This document shows, piece after piece, positions 7,405 to 17,889 of a stretch of DNA of 39,843 nucleotides. How positions within the stretch are numbered: the first letter of the stretch is position 1; each line of letters begins with the position of its first letter. The stretch is taken from positions 1 to 39,843 of the forward strand of contig DVED01000148.1 of NCBI GenBank assembly GCA_015295945.1, given 5' to 3'. A program made the position numbers and the translations under genes. This stretch comes from Oscillatoriales cyanobacterium M59_W2019_021 (GTDB lineage: Bacteria; Cyanobacteriota; Cyanobacteriia; Cyanobacteriales; Geitlerinemataceae). The notes beneath the pieces are model-generated. The model searched no databases and had not been told where the DNA came from. It worked only from the letters and a program-made list of their open reading frames with translations.

Positions 7405-8097
7405 TTTCAATTCGGGGAGGAAGTGCGAGAGATCGGCGTGCTGCAAGCGAACGTCGAAGACATCGGCAAAGGTCGCGGCAACGATCGGACGGATGTCCTC
7501 GACGGTAATCCCCGGTCGAAATTGCGCCAAGCTACCAACGGGTCGATCGGCAATCCCACAGGGGATAATATACCCGAAGCCCGTCAGATCGGGACAGACA
7601 TTGAGGGCAAAGCCGTGCATGGAAATCCACCGACTGACCTTGATGCCAATGGCGGCGACTTTGCATCCCTCCACCCACACTCCGGTTAGCCCTTCAATCC
7701 GCGAACCTTGCAGTCCCAATTTCTCCAACACCCGAATTAGCACTTCTTCGAGTTGCCGTAAATACCAATGTAAATCCTGGCGGTAGCGTCGCAGGTTGAG
7801 AATGGGGTAGCCCACCAGTTGACCGGGACAGTGGTGGGTGACTTCTCCGCCGCGTTCGACGCGATGGATGTCCCACCCGGTTTGGTAGGCTTGGGGTTTG
7901 AGAAAGTCTCGAGTCGCCCCTTGTCCCAGGGTGTACACCGGGGGATGCTCGACCAGCAAGAGCAAGTCTTCCCGGTCGGGATCGTCGCGACGGCGAGCGA
8001 CCCATGCTTGCTGCCAAGCCCAAGCGACGGTATAGGGGACGGGTGACGATGTGGATAGACAGTACAGCAGATGTGGTTCTCTTTTACTCTGAATCAT
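7336..8097 (-). CDS. lipB: Octanoyltransferase LipB
   Basis: LipB moves the octanoyl group from acyl-carrier protein to the lipoyl domains of 2-oxoacid dehydrogenases and the glycine cleavage H protein. Family motifs are present: [37 protein letters not shown], the conserved Lys in [17 protein letters not shown], and the catalytic Cys in PCGI (about residue 180 from my start). The frame opens at 8175, but the extra 26 residues are unlike the family, so I use the ATG at 8097 ([15 protein letters not shown]). The C-terminal 18 or so residues (from [16 protein letters not shown]) come from a dispersed repeat and are probably not part of the fold. Confidence 0.92.
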   Translation of the reverse strand: MIQSKREPHLLYCLSTSSPVPYTVAWAWQQAWVARRRDDPDREDLLLLVEHPPVYTLGQGATRDFLKPQAYQTGWDIHRVERGGEVTHHCPGQLVGYPILNLRRYRQDLHWYLRQLEEVLIRVLEKLGLQGSRIEGLTGVWVEGCKVAAIGIKVSRWISMHGFALNVCPDLTGFGYIIPCGIADRPVGSLAQFRPGITVEDIRPIVAATFADVFDVRLQHADLSHFLPELKKAGEAGGEKPLTTNKPQTPNTK

Positions 8098-8406
8098 CTC
8101 AAAAATCAAGGGGGATTTGATGCCAATTTGAAAGAGAAGCGGCTCGATCGAATCACAAATTATCAAGGAATGCAAAGGATTTTAAAGTTACATCAGCGAG
8201 AATGCCAGATGCAATACAATAATTGTAAGGAAAGTGAAAGCACTTCAACTTTCCCACAACTAAACCGCCCTTGGACGTTGTGTTGGTAGGAATCGGCAAT
8301 CCCCGCCCCGTTTCCTTTCTCACCTAAAAAAGAGAGCGATCGGCAGTTAATTTAGCCTGCAAAATTATCCTTTTTTAGGTATAGCCTTCAGCGGGAATAT
8401 GACAGT

Positions 8407-9057
8407 ATGAAACTAGTTATCCAAGGCAAAAATATCGAGATCACCGATGCGATTCGCGAGTACGTTACTCAAAAGATCGATAAAGCGGTGAACCACTTTC
8501 AAAATCTGACCATGGAAGTGGATGTAAATCTCTCGGTGGAACGCAACCCTCGGATTACGACCAGTCAATCGGCAGAAGTCACCATCTACGCCAATGGCGC
8601 GGTGATTCGGGCGCAGGAAAGCAGCGAATCGATGTATGCCAGCATCGATTTGGTGGCGAATAAAATTGCCCGCCAACTTCGCAAGTATAAGGAAAAACGC
8701 AACGACAAGAAAACTCACGCCCAAGTCAAGACGGGGACGATGGTGCAGCAAAAGCCCGTCGGCGAGAATCTCATCGGCGATCGCACTCCCGAATTGCCCG
8801 GAGAAGTTGTCCGCACCAAGTATTTTGCTATGCCGCCGATGACACCAGAAGAAGCCTTGGAAAACTTGAAGCTGGTGGATCACGATTTCTATATGTTCCT
8901 GAATTCTCAAACCGGAGAAATCAACGTGATTTACGAACGCAATCATGGCGGTTATGGTATCATTCAACCGCGTCCCGGTAATGGTGATCGCCACAAAGAA
9001 CAAAACGGGAACGGTTCCGTTTCACCCGATCGCACCCATCCTCAAACGGTGAGTTGA
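8407..9057 (+). CDS. hpf: Long-form ribosome hibernation promoting factor (LrtA)
   Basis: The 216-residue protein has the N-terminal HPF/RaiA domain (residues 1-105: [41 protein letters not shown]). A linker leads to the C-terminal dimerisation domain (about 140-200: [30 protein letters not shown]-like segment, [17 protein letters not shown]). This two-domain form binds the small subunit and joins ribosomes into inactive 100S dimers. In cyanobacteria it is known as LrtA, made in the dark or under stress, with regulation through a long leader. The upstream 230 nt contain no gene. A terminator follows directly. Confidence 0.94.
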   Translation: MKLVIQGKNIEITDAIREYVTQKIDKAVNHFQNLTMEVDVNLSVERNPRITTSQSAEVTIYANGAVIRAQESSESMYASIDLVANKIARQLRKYKEKRNDKKTHAQVKTGTMVQQKPVGENLIGDRTPELPGEVVRTKYFAMPPMTPEEALENLKLVDHDFYMFLNSQTGEINVIYERNHGGYGIIQPRPGNGDRHKEQNGNGSVSPDRTHPQTVS

Positions 9058-9119
9058 AGTAGAGATTTTTGCGTTGGGTGAAAATCTCAAACTCCCTAAG
9101 AGTTAAATGATTCCTATGA

Positions 9120-9155
9120 CGAGGGTATCTCAATCATTGGATGCCCTCGTTTTTT
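9120..9155 (+). terminator. Intrinsic terminator after hpf
   Basis: CGAGGGTATC (9120-9129) pairs with GATGCCCTCG (9140-9149) over 10 bp with one wobble pair, followed by six T residues. It lies about 60 nt after the hpf stop. Confidence 0.9.
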
Positions 9156-9171
9156 GCGATCGCAGAAGGCA

Positions 9172-9315
9172 GTGACCAGTGACCAGTGACCAGCGATCGG
9201 AGATCGGTTGGTAGGGTGTGTTGAGGTACGAAACGCACCATTCTAATTCCCAACCCCAAACCCCAACCCCCAAACCCCAAACACCCAACCCCAAATGACC
9301 AATGACCAATGACCA
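9172..9315 (+). repeat. Composite dispersed repeat, copy 2
   Basis: It contains tandem GTGACCA words (9172-9194), the 31-nt GTAGGGTGTG...GCACCA element (9210-9240), a run of AACCCCAAACCCC words and then tandem AATGACC words up to 9315. It is the opposite orientation of the word order seen in copy 1 at 7321. The ATG of the following flavoprotein gene is inside the AATGACC run. Confidence 0.8.
9210..9240 (+). repeat. GTAGGGTGTG...GCACCA element, copy 1
   Basis: The 31-nt element has outer parts GGTAGGGTGTGTTGAG and CGAAACGCACCA around a 3-nt centre. The same outer parts occur in reverse orientation at 38179-38212 around a 6-nt centre. Elements of this general sequence are common between genes in many cyanobacteria. 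Confidence 0.75.
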
Positions 9316-10549
9316 GAGATCGTTACGGATTGTAGTTTTAGGCGGTGGGGCAGCGGGATTTTTTGGGGCGATCGCTTGTGCCGAAACTTATCCCCACACC
9401 CGCGTTACCGTTCTCGAAGCCAATCGCCAACCCCTTGCCAAGGTGAGAATTTCTGGCGGCGGGCGGTGCAATGTCACCCATGCTTGTTTCGACGTTGCTG
9501 CCCTCGTCGGGAATTATCCCCGTGGGGGGAAAGCACTGCGGGGGGCGTTGACGCGGTTTCAACCCCGGCAGACGATCGAGTGGTTCGCCCGTCGCGGCGT
9601 GGCGTTGAAAACCGAGGCAGACGGGCGGATGTTCCCCACCACCGACGATTCCTCTACTATTGTCGATTGTTTGATGCAGGCGGCACAACGGGCGGGTATT
9701 CAAATTCGTACGGGAACTCCGGCGATCGCCCTGCGTCCCAATGCCGATGGGTCGTTTGCCGTGGAATTAAAATCGGGAGAAATCTTCGTTGCCGATCGGA
9801 TATTAATCGCCACGGGAAGCAACCCCAAGGGTTATCGATGGGCGGCGGATTTGGGACATTCGATCAACCCTCCCGTCCCGTCGCTGTTTACCTTTAATCT
9901 TACCGATCGATCGTTACGGGAGTTGGCGGGGGTTTCCGTCGATTCGGCACGGGTGCGATTGCCCGATGCCAAGCTAACCCAAACCGGACCGCTACTGGTT
10001 ACTCACTGGGGATTGAGCGGTCCGGCTATTTTGAAATTGTCGGCATGGGGAGCGAGATTTTTAGCGGAATGTGGATATCAAACGCCGTTAATTGTCAATT
10101 GGTTGCCGGAGGAAAATCCGGAAACGTTGCGGCAACAATTGCAAGGGCTGCGATCGCAATCGGCTAAAAAGGTGATCGGGTCTTATTGTCCCTTTCCCTT
10201 GGCGAAGCGGTTATGGTTGTATTTGCTCGATCGCTCCGGAATAGACCCGCAAACACGCTGGTCTCAAGTGTCGAATCAAGCGTTCAATTCCTTAATTGAA
10301 ATGCTCGGGAACAGCCGATATCAGATTACTGGAAAAGGCGTTTTTAAGGAAGAATTCGTCACTTGCGGGGGGGTAAATCTTAAAGAAGTCAACTTTAAAA
10401 CCATGGAAAGTCGCCGCTGTCCTCATCTCTATTTTGCTGGGGAAGTTTTAGATATCGATGGGGTGACGGGTGGGTTTAATTTTCAGAGTGCGTGGACGAC
10501 GGGGTGGATTGCGGGACAGGCGATGGGGAAGTTTATAAGTAATAAGTAA
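9302..10549 (+). CDS. BaiN/HI0933-family FAD-dependent oxidoreductase
   Basis: The 415-residue flavoprotein has an N-terminal Rossmann FAD site (GGGAAG at residues 14-19, Glu at the end of the second strand in VTVLEAN). The family signature KVRISGGGRCNVTH lies near residues 47-60. A central insert domain contains LTQTGPLLVTHWGLSGPAIL, and the C-terminal FAD motif is DIDGVTGGFNFQSAWTTGW. The substrate of most HI0933/YhiN proteins is unknown; one relative, BaiN, acts in bile-acid reduction in gut bacteria, which does not apply here. The ATG at 9302 and the stop near 10547 both lie in repeat words (AATGACC and AAGTAATAAGTAATAA), so the true start may be different. Confidence 0.88.
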   Translation: MTNDQRSLRIVVLGGGAAGFFGAIACAETYPHTRVTVLEANRQPLAKVRISGGGRCNVTHACFDVAALVGNYPRGGKALRGALTRFQPRQTIEWFARRGVALKTEADGRMFPTTDDSSTIVDCLMQAAQRAGIQIRTGTPAIALRPNADGSFAVELKSGEIFVADRILIATGSNPKGYRWAADLGHSINPPVPSLFTFNLTDRSLRELAGVSVDSARVRLPDAKLTQTGPLLVTHWGLSGPAILKLSAWGARFLAECGYQTPLIVNWLPEENPETLRQQLQGLRSQSAKKVIGSYCPFPLAKRLWLYLLDRSGIDPQTRWSQVSNQAFNSLIEMLGNSRYQITGKGVFKEEFVTCGGVNLKEVNFKTMESRRCPHLYFAGEVLDIDGVTGGFNFQSAWTTGWIAGQAMGKFISNK

Positions 10550-10606
10550 TAAATAAGTTTTTTCCTCAATATCCGTTGCTAATCCGCCGTTGCCCACCGC
10601 ATTTTA

Positions 10607-10718
10607 CCAGGGGTTTTAAACCCCTGGCTAATAGCTAAACTCCTCGCTTAGTGGACTGGGAGAAATTTCAGTCCATTTTAATGGAGTTGGGCTATTAGCC
10701 GGGAACTTAAGTTCCCGG
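10607..10718. repeat. Nested palindromic element (MITE-like or large RNA hairpin)
   Basis: The 112-nt element is bounded by two palindromes: 10607-10627 (CCAGGGGTTT, one extra T, then AAACCCCTGG) and 10699-10718 (CCGGGAACTTAAGTTCCCGG, perfect). Between them GGCTAATAGC (10626-10635) pairs with GCTATTAGCC (10691-10700), AACTCC (10638-10643) with GGAGTT (10683-10688), and TGGACT (10652-10657) with AGTCCA (10670-10675) around GAAATTTC. The arms are nested, so the whole can fold as one long hairpin with palindromic shoulders. No coding capacity. Confidence 0.7.
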
Positions 10719-11202
10719 CGGGATTTGAGACGAAACGATAAGGGGATAATTGCCTGACCTATTCGCCATTTATTTGTAAAAGGTCTGAATTATCAATCTT
10801 CAAAATTTGTCAATCCCTTCGCAAACAATCTTAAAAATTCCCCAAGTTGAAAACGTGACGCCAAGACTGAATCGATTCGCAATAAGAGTGTCAATAATTA
10901 AGGGTCGATCGACGAAAAATCGGGCATTGTAGCGAATTTGATCGACTTATTCCAAATTTTAGGCAAAAAAACCCCTTGGTATTGTTCAAAATTTTACCCT
11001 AAAATTCCATCGCCCGCAACCCCCATTTTGTCGTCGCTTATTGACACCATTCTCACACATTAAGTTCTGTTAAGAAGCTCGATCGATAGAAAGATTTAAA
11101 TTCTGCGAAGATCGATCGTCCATTCAGCTTATCAATGGTCAATCGACGGGCGATCGAGAATGTCACAGAAACGGTAGAATATCTGTTTGCTTTCACCACT
11201 AT

Positions 11203-11234
11203 TACCCATTACTATTACCCATTACCCATTACCA
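11203..11234 (+). repeat. ATTACCC tandem words
   Basis: Three copies of ATTACCC plus a TATTACC variant precede the methyltransferase start. The complementary GGGTAAT words occur at about 28106-28122 and 38155-38180, and ATTACCC again at about 35653-35668. Confidence 0.65.
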
Positions 11235-11241
11235 GCCCTCG

Positions 11242-12417
11242 ATGAATCCAGATATCAGTACCGCCGTCCGCCAACTTTACGACACCTATCCCTTTCCCCC
11301 AGAACCCCTCCTTGACGAGCCGCCGCCGGGGTATAACTGGCGCTGGAACTGGCTGACGGCTTACAGCTTTTGTACTGGAAGGAAACCCGATCGATCAGAC
11401 ATCCGCATTTTGGATGCCGGATGCGGGACGGGAGTGGGGACGGAATATTTAGTACACCTCAACCCCCAGGCGCGGGTGACGGGAATCGACTTGAGTCCGG
11501 GGGCGCTAGAGGTGGCGCGGGAACGATGCCAGAGATCGGGTGCCGATCGCGTCGAGTTCCACAATCTCAGCCTATACGATGCCGATCAACTCGACGGCGA
11601 ATTCGACCTGATTAACTGCGTCGGCGTCCTCCACCATCTGGAAGATCCCATTCGCGGCATTCAAGCTCTCGCCTCCAAGTTAGCGCCGGAGGGACTGTTC
11701 CACATCTTCGTCTACGCAGAATTGGGACGGCGGGAAATTCTGTTGATGCAGCAGGCGATCGCCCTGTTGCAAGGGGAAGAACGCGGCGACTTTACCGCCG
11801 GAGTCCGGTTGGGACGGGACTTATTCGCCACCTTACCCCCAGACAACCGCATCGTCGTCGAAGACAAACGGCGCTGGTCGATGGAAAACCACCGCGACGC
11901 CAACTTTGCCGATATGTACCTCCATCCCCAAGAAATCGATTACAATATCGAAACGTTATTCGATCTCATCGACGCTTCGGGATTGACCTTTATCGGCTTC
12001 TCCAATCCGGGATACTGGCAGATCGATCGCCTGTTGGGGAAATCGCCAGAATTGATGGAACGCGCTAGCCAATTGAGCGATCGCCAGCGTTATCGCCTTA
12101 CCGAACTCCTTGACCCGGAACTGACCCACTACGAATTTTTTCTCGGTCGGGAACCCCTAGCAAAAGCGGACTGGTCTGAGGATGCAACTCTACTGGCTGC
12201 CATCCCCGAACTAAGTCCCTGCCTCCAAGGTTGGCCCGCACAATCGATCTTCGGTCCGGACTACCAACTCATCCAACTCACCGACGCTGAGTTTGCTTTT
12301 CTCCAAGGCTGCGAAGCGGGAGGGCGATCGGTCCAAGACCTACTCCCCACCTCCGGTCTCGATCTCGAAACCGTGCGATCGCTCCTCAGTCGCCAACTCA
12401 TTCTTTTGTCGATTTAG
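11242..12417 (+). CDS. Class I SAM-dependent methyltransferase with C-terminal extension
   Basis: The 391-residue protein opens with the YDTYPFPPEP motif common to a cyanobacterial methyltransferase group. A class I SAM-binding core follows: DAGCGTG at residues 58-64 (motif I), an Asp-containing GIDLSPGALEVAR (motif II) and NCVGVLHHLEDP near residue 130 (post-motif). Residues 270-391 form a C-terminal part with WQIDRLLGKSPELMERA and a helical end, which I do not recognise; it may bind the substrate or a partner. The acceptor is unknown. It stands 325 nt upstream of the ATP synthase operon on the same strand, with a dispersed repeat between, so co-transcription is doubtful. Confidence 0.82.
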   Translation: MNPDISTAVRQLYDTYPFPPEPLLDEPPPGYNWRWNWLTAYSFCTGRKPDRSDIRILDAGCGTGVGTEYLVHLNPQARVTGIDLSPGALEVARERCQRSGADRVEFHNLSLYDADQLDGEFDLINCVGVLHHLEDPIRGIQALASKLAPEGLFHIFVYAELGRREILLMQQAIALLQGEERGDFTAGVRLGRDLFATLPPDNRIVVEDKRRWSMENHRDANFADMYLHPQEIDYNIETLFDLIDASGLTFIGFSNPGYWQIDRLLGKSPELMERASQLSDRQRYRLTELLDPELTHYEFFLGREPLAKADWSEDATLLAAIPELSPCLQGWPAQSIFGPDYQLIQLTDAEFAFLQGCEAGGRSVQDLLPTSGLDLETVRSLLSRQLILLSI

Positions 12418-12742
12418 GGGTTTGTCATTGGTCATTGGTCATTCGGGGTTGGTTAGTTGTTAGTTGTTAGTTGTTTCTCTCCCCCAGCTCCCCCTGCCTC
12501 CCCTGCCTTCTTCCTTCAAAAATTCTGAACTCCTGAACTCCTGTAGGCGCAGCCAGTGCGAAGCACTTACTCCTGAACTCCTTTTATTAATTTTTTTTTA
12601 AGTCTTGTTTCCCCTTCGTGATAAGATGACTTCTGGCTTGGATAGTCCGAGCCACGCACCATGATGGGTTATGCCGCACCGATCGTGGCGGGCTGTTTTG
12701 TCAAAAACGCAGCTTGTCGTTATGGCTCTGGGATAGAAACCG
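12418..12742. other. Region upstream of the atp operon, 325 nt, largely repeat
   Basis: The first half is dispersed repeat copy 3 (12423-12582). The remaining 160 nt are unique and contain a T-run at 12592-12599 and probably the atp promoter and leader, but I see no box convincing enough to mark. No RNA gene or coding frame was recognised. Confidence 0.5.
12423..12582. repeat. Composite dispersed repeat, copy 3
   Basis: Word order: GTCATTG tandem, GGGGTTGGTTAG, three TTAGTTG words, a C-rich CTCTCCCCCAGCTCCCCCTG stretch, then CTGAACTC tandem words interrupted by GTAGGCGCAGCCAGTGCGAA. The first part matches copy 1 (7321), and the CTGAACTC part matches copy 4 (17761-17880). Confidence 0.75.
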
Positions 12743-13270
12743 ATGCTTGGCGATCGTAATTTGGATGGCGAGCAAAGCTCGATTTATCCGGGTTTCCGCA
12801 GATCGGAGTCGCCAAACGCGACTTCGCCCGAATCGACCCCCCAACCTCTCGCCGCCGTCCCCGCAACCTCGAACGAGGTGCAGTCGGAAAGCTCCCCCGC
12901 AGACCGGGAAACGGGAATGCAGGAATACGCTCGGCTCAAACAAGAGTTGTATGGGGTGACCCTGGCGTTAATGGGAGTCATTTTCGTTTCAGTCTGGGTG
13001 TTGTACGCGCTTCCCGTGGCGTTGAACTATTTGCTCGGCGCGACTGTGGGAATCGTGTATTTGAGAATGCTGGCGCGGGATGTCGATCGCATAAGCCAGG
13101 ATTTCCGATCCTTTAGCAAAACGCGGTTTGCGGTCTTTATTGGGGCGATCGTCCTGGCGACCCAAGTCGAGCAACTCCAAATCGTTCCCATTTTTTTGGG
13201 TTTTTTGACGTATAAAGCCACGCTCATCGTTTATATGGTGCGCCTTTCACTGTTACCCGAGCGATCGTAA
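12743..13270 (+). CDS. atpI: ATP synthase accessory subunit I
   Basis: The 175-residue protein has four predicted membrane helices in its last 110 residues (GVTLALMGVIFVSVWVLYAL, NYLLGATVGIVYLRML, FAVFIGAIVLATQ and IVPIFLGFLTYKATLIVYMV). It is the first gene of the atp cluster, where subunit I (called atp1 in cyanobacteria) helps assemble the c-ring. The first 58 residues are polar and low in complexity. A shorter product starting at the ATG at 12917 (MQEYARLKQELYG) would fit the family better, and neither start has a decisive Shine-Dalgarno sequence. Confidence 0.85.
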   Translation: MLGDRNLDGEQSSIYPGFRRSESPNATSPESTPQPLAAVPATSNEVQSESSPADRETGMQEYARLKQELYGVTLALMGVIFVSVWVLYALPVALNYLLGATVGIVYLRMLARDVDRISQDFRSFSKTRFAVFIGAIVLATQVEQLQIVPIFLGFLTYKATLIVYMVRLSLLPERS

Positions 13271-13332
13271 ACATCGATCGAGTAAAGCGTGAAGTTATCC
13301 CCTCACCTGTTGAGGAATCTGCCTAAATCGAA

Positions 13333-14079
13333 ATGTTGGATGTTTTAGACACCTTTAGCGCTCTCCCGATCGCTTCTCTAGAAGTCGGACATCATTTGTA
13401 TTGGCATATTGGCAACCTGAAAGTTCACGGTCAGGTTTTTATTACCTCCTGGATTGTCATTGCAATTTTGTTAACGGCTTCGGTGCTAGCCACTCGTAAT
13501 ATCCAGCGAGTTCCAACAGGTGCCCAAAACTTGATGGAATACGCCCTGGAATTCTTGCGAGACTTGGCTAAAAGTCAACTCGGAGAGAAAGAGTATCGTC
13601 CTTGGCTCCCCTTTATTGGCACTTTATTCCTGTTTATTTTCGTGTCCAATTGGTCGGGCGCACTGGTTCCGTGGAAACTGATCCACATTCCAGAAGGCGA
13701 ACTCGCCGCTCCCACCAATGACATTAATACGACAGTAGCTCTAGCTTTATTGACCTCCATTGCGTATTTTTACGCGGGTTTCAAGAAAAAAGGGCTGGGC
13801 TATTTTGCCAAATATATCGAGCCAACGCCGATTCTGTTGCCGATCGCGATTCTAGAAGATTTTACCAAGCCCCTCTCCCTGAGTTTCCGTCTATTTGGTA
13901 ACATTTTGGCAGACGAACTAGTGGTTGCCGTATTGGTTTTACTAGTTCCTCTGTTCGTGCCCATTCCGGTGATGATGTTGGGTCTGTTTACAAGTGCCAT
14001 TCAAGCCCTTGTATTTGCCACCCTGGCAGCAGCCTACATTCACGAAGCCCTGGAGGGGCATGGCGAAGAAGAGCATTAA
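13333..14079 (+). CDS. atpB: ATP synthase subunit a (Fo)
   Basis: The 248-residue integral membrane protein forms the proton half-channels against the c-ring in the thylakoid membrane. Key features are [13 protein letters not shown], the [11 protein letters not shown] loop, the essential Arg in [15 protein letters not shown], and the final helices [29 protein letters not shown]. The length is normal for cyanobacteria. It follows atpI by 62 nt and precedes the c subunit by 126 nt. In chloroplast-style naming this gene is atpI, and here I use the bacterial symbol. Confidence 0.97.
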   Translation: MLDVLDTFSALPIASLEVGHHLYWHIGNLKVHGQVFITSWIVIAILLTASVLATRNIQRVPTGAQNLMEYALEFLRDLAKSQLGEKEYRPWLPFIGTLFLFIFVSNWSGALVPWKLIHIPEGELAAPTNDINTTVALALLTSIAYFYAGFKKKGLGYFAKYIEPTPILLPIAILEDFTKPLSLSFRLFGNILADELVVAVLVLLVPLFVPIPVMMLGLFTSAIQALVFATLAAAYIHEALEGHGEEEH

Positions 14080-14148
14080 AGAGCGCCTGTTATTAAGTTG
14101 AATCTCAACGAAAAAATGGCGATCAAACGCTTCGATCTCGTCGGCTAA

Positions 14149-14451
<303 letters not shown>

Positions 14452-14501
14452 ACCGACGGATCGGGGAGGCGGCGTGCTAGAAACGCACCCGTTCCCCATC
14501 T

Positions 14502-14534
14502 AAGCGAGAGAGGGGGATTTTCCCCCCTTGGCTT
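14502..14534 (+). other. Stem-loop between atpE (c) and atpG (b')
   Basis: GGGGG (14512-14516) pairs with CCCCC (14522-14526), with outer pairing AAGC (14502-14505) to GCTT (14531-14534) and internal mismatches. It is followed by TTAATTTTGCC, a weak T-rich tail. It may be a processing or stabilising structure, or a leaky terminator, that raises c-subunit expression relative to downstream genes. Confidence 0.4.
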
Positions 14535-14584
14535 CTTAATTTTGCCTTCCTTCGATCGAGTTCCCGTACTTTTAAACCCAAGCA

Positions 14585-15019
14585 ATGTTTGATTTCGATG
14601 CCACTTTGCCCCTCATGGCAGTGCAATTTTTAATATTGATGGCTCTGTTGAACGCGGTGTTCTTCAAACCGCTGAGCAAGGCGCTAGACGAACGAGATAA
14701 TTATATCCGTCAAAATTATAAAGATGCAGAAGATCGGTTGGCGAAAACCCAGGAATTGGCGAGCCAATACGAACGAGAGCTAGCCCAAACCCGCAAAGCC
14801 GCCCAAGAGATCGTCATTGCCGCGCAAAACGAGGCGCAAGAGCGATCGAATCAAAAAATTGCCGAAGCGCAGCGGGAAGCCCAACAAGCTCGAGAAAAAG
14901 CGGCTGCCGAAATCGAACAGCAGAAGCAAGAAGCCATGCAATCTCTCGAAGGGCAAGTCAGCGCTCTCAGCCGCCAGATGCTGGAAAAACTGTTGGGTGC
15001 CGATTGGGTCAACAGCTAG
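14585..15019 (+). CDS. atpG: ATP synthase subunit b' (Fo stalk)
   Basis: The 144-residue protein has a short N-terminus, one membrane helix ([18 protein letters not shown]) and a long charged coiled coil ([20 protein letters not shown] onward, rich in Ala, Glu, Gln). b' is the diverged second b subunit found in photosynthetic bacteria and pairs with b as the peripheral stalk. It lies 70 nt before atpF. The symbol follows cyanobacterial use; in E. coli atpG means gamma. Confidence 0.95.
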   Translation: MFDFDATLPLMAVQFLILMALLNAVFFKPLSKALDERDNYIRQNYKDAEDRLAKTQELASQYERELAQTRKAAQEIVIAAQNEAQERSNQKIAEAQREAQQAREKAAAEIEQQKQEAMQSLEGQVSALSRQMLEKLLGADWVNS

Positions 15020-15089
15020 CGGTCGCGGCGAACGCGCGTCACGACGACCCGCGACAGATCGACAACGGACACGAAAACAGTAGATAAAC

Positions 15090-15626
15090 ATGGAAACGTT
15101 TGTGTGGCTGGCAAATGCCAGCGCAGAGGTAGAAGGTGGGGGCTTCGGACTCAACTTCGATATCTTAGAAAGTAACATCATCAACCTCAGCATCATCATC
15201 GGAGTCTTGATTTACTTCGGGCGGGGTTTTCTGGGGAAAGCCCTGGGCGAACGCAGCGAACGCATCGAAACCGCCATTAAAGAAGCCGAACAGCGGGTGC
15301 GAACCGCGCAAGAATCCCTCTCCGACGCCCAGCAAAAGCTGACCCAAGCGCAAGCTGAGGCGCAGAAGATTCGGGCAAACGCCGAAGAGCAAGCTCGGGC
15401 GGCGAAAGCCGCGATTCTGGAAAAATCCGATCGCGAGATCGAACGCATGAAAGCGAGCGCCAGTCAAGAGTTGGAAGGCGATCGCGATAAAGCCATCGCT
15501 GAATTGCGGAACCGGGTGACGGCACTGGCGCTCGAACAAGCCGAAGCGCAATTGCGCCAACAGTTGAGCGATCGCGCCATTCAAGAAAAAGCGGTCGATC
15601 GCAGTATTGCCATGCTCGGAGGTTAA
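15090..15626 (+). CDS. atpF: ATP synthase subunit b (Fo stalk)
   Basis: The 178-residue protein has an N-terminal extension and one membrane helix ([20 protein letters not shown], about residues 29-48), then a long coiled coil with heptad-like Ala/Glu/Arg repeats up to the C-terminus. It forms the peripheral stalk with b' and delta. The stop codon is only 3 nt before the delta start, indicating tight translational coupling. Confidence 0.95.
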   Translation: METFVWLANASAEVEGGGFGLNFDILESNIINLSIIIGVLIYFGRGFLGKALGERSERIETAIKEAEQRVRTAQESLSDAQQKLTQAQAEAQKIRANAEEQARAAKAAILEKSDREIERMKASASQELEGDRDKAIAELRNRVTALALEQAEAQLRQQLSDRAIQEKAVDRSIAMLGG

Positions 15627-15629
15627 CCC

Positions 15630-17758
<2,129 letters not shown>

Positions 17759-17760
17759 TT

Positions 17761-17880
17761 AGTCATTGGGGGTTGGGAGTTCGGGGTTTGGGATTTGGGG
17801 TTTGCTAGTGGCTAGGGTCACTGGTCGCTGTCTTCTCCCCTTCCTGAACTCCTGAACTCCTGAACTCCTGCAACTCCTCG
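17761..17880. repeat. Composite dispersed repeat, copy 4, inside the atp operon
   Basis: It has GTCATTGGGGGTTGGGAGTT, GGGGTTTG words, GCTAGTGGCTAG, then CTGAACTC in tandem (17844-17867) and AACTCCTCG, ending 9 nt before the atpC ATG. The arrangement matches copy 3 upstream of the operon. It occupies almost the entire atpA-atpC gap. Confidence 0.78.
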
Positions 17881-17889
17881 AAAAAAATT

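Larger units (their letters stand above)
10550..11241. other. Intergenic region, 692 nt, no gene seen
   Basis: No coding frame of interest was seen. It starts with AAGTAATAA-type repeat words, holds the nested palindromic element at 10607-10718, then about 480 nt of A/T-richer sequence, and ends with ATTACCC tandem words (11203-11232) just before the methyltransferase ATG. I could not identify a promoter or RNA gene with confidence. Confidence 0.6.

Noticed and set aside
8413-9003. 196-codon minus-strand frame opposite hpf
   Set aside because: It is antisense to hpf, with no recognisable motif; the plus-strand frame is a clear HPF.
12600-12742. tRNA or other RNA gene upstream of atpI
   Set aside because: I found no T-arm GGTTC-A/G-A-like motif in a cloverleaf context and no known RNA signature; it is probably the atp leader.
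17844-17880. Tandem CTGAACTC words as a CRISPR array or riboregulator
   Set aside because: The units are 8-9 nt and contiguous, with no spacers and no cas genes, so they are simple tandem words of the dispersed repeat family.
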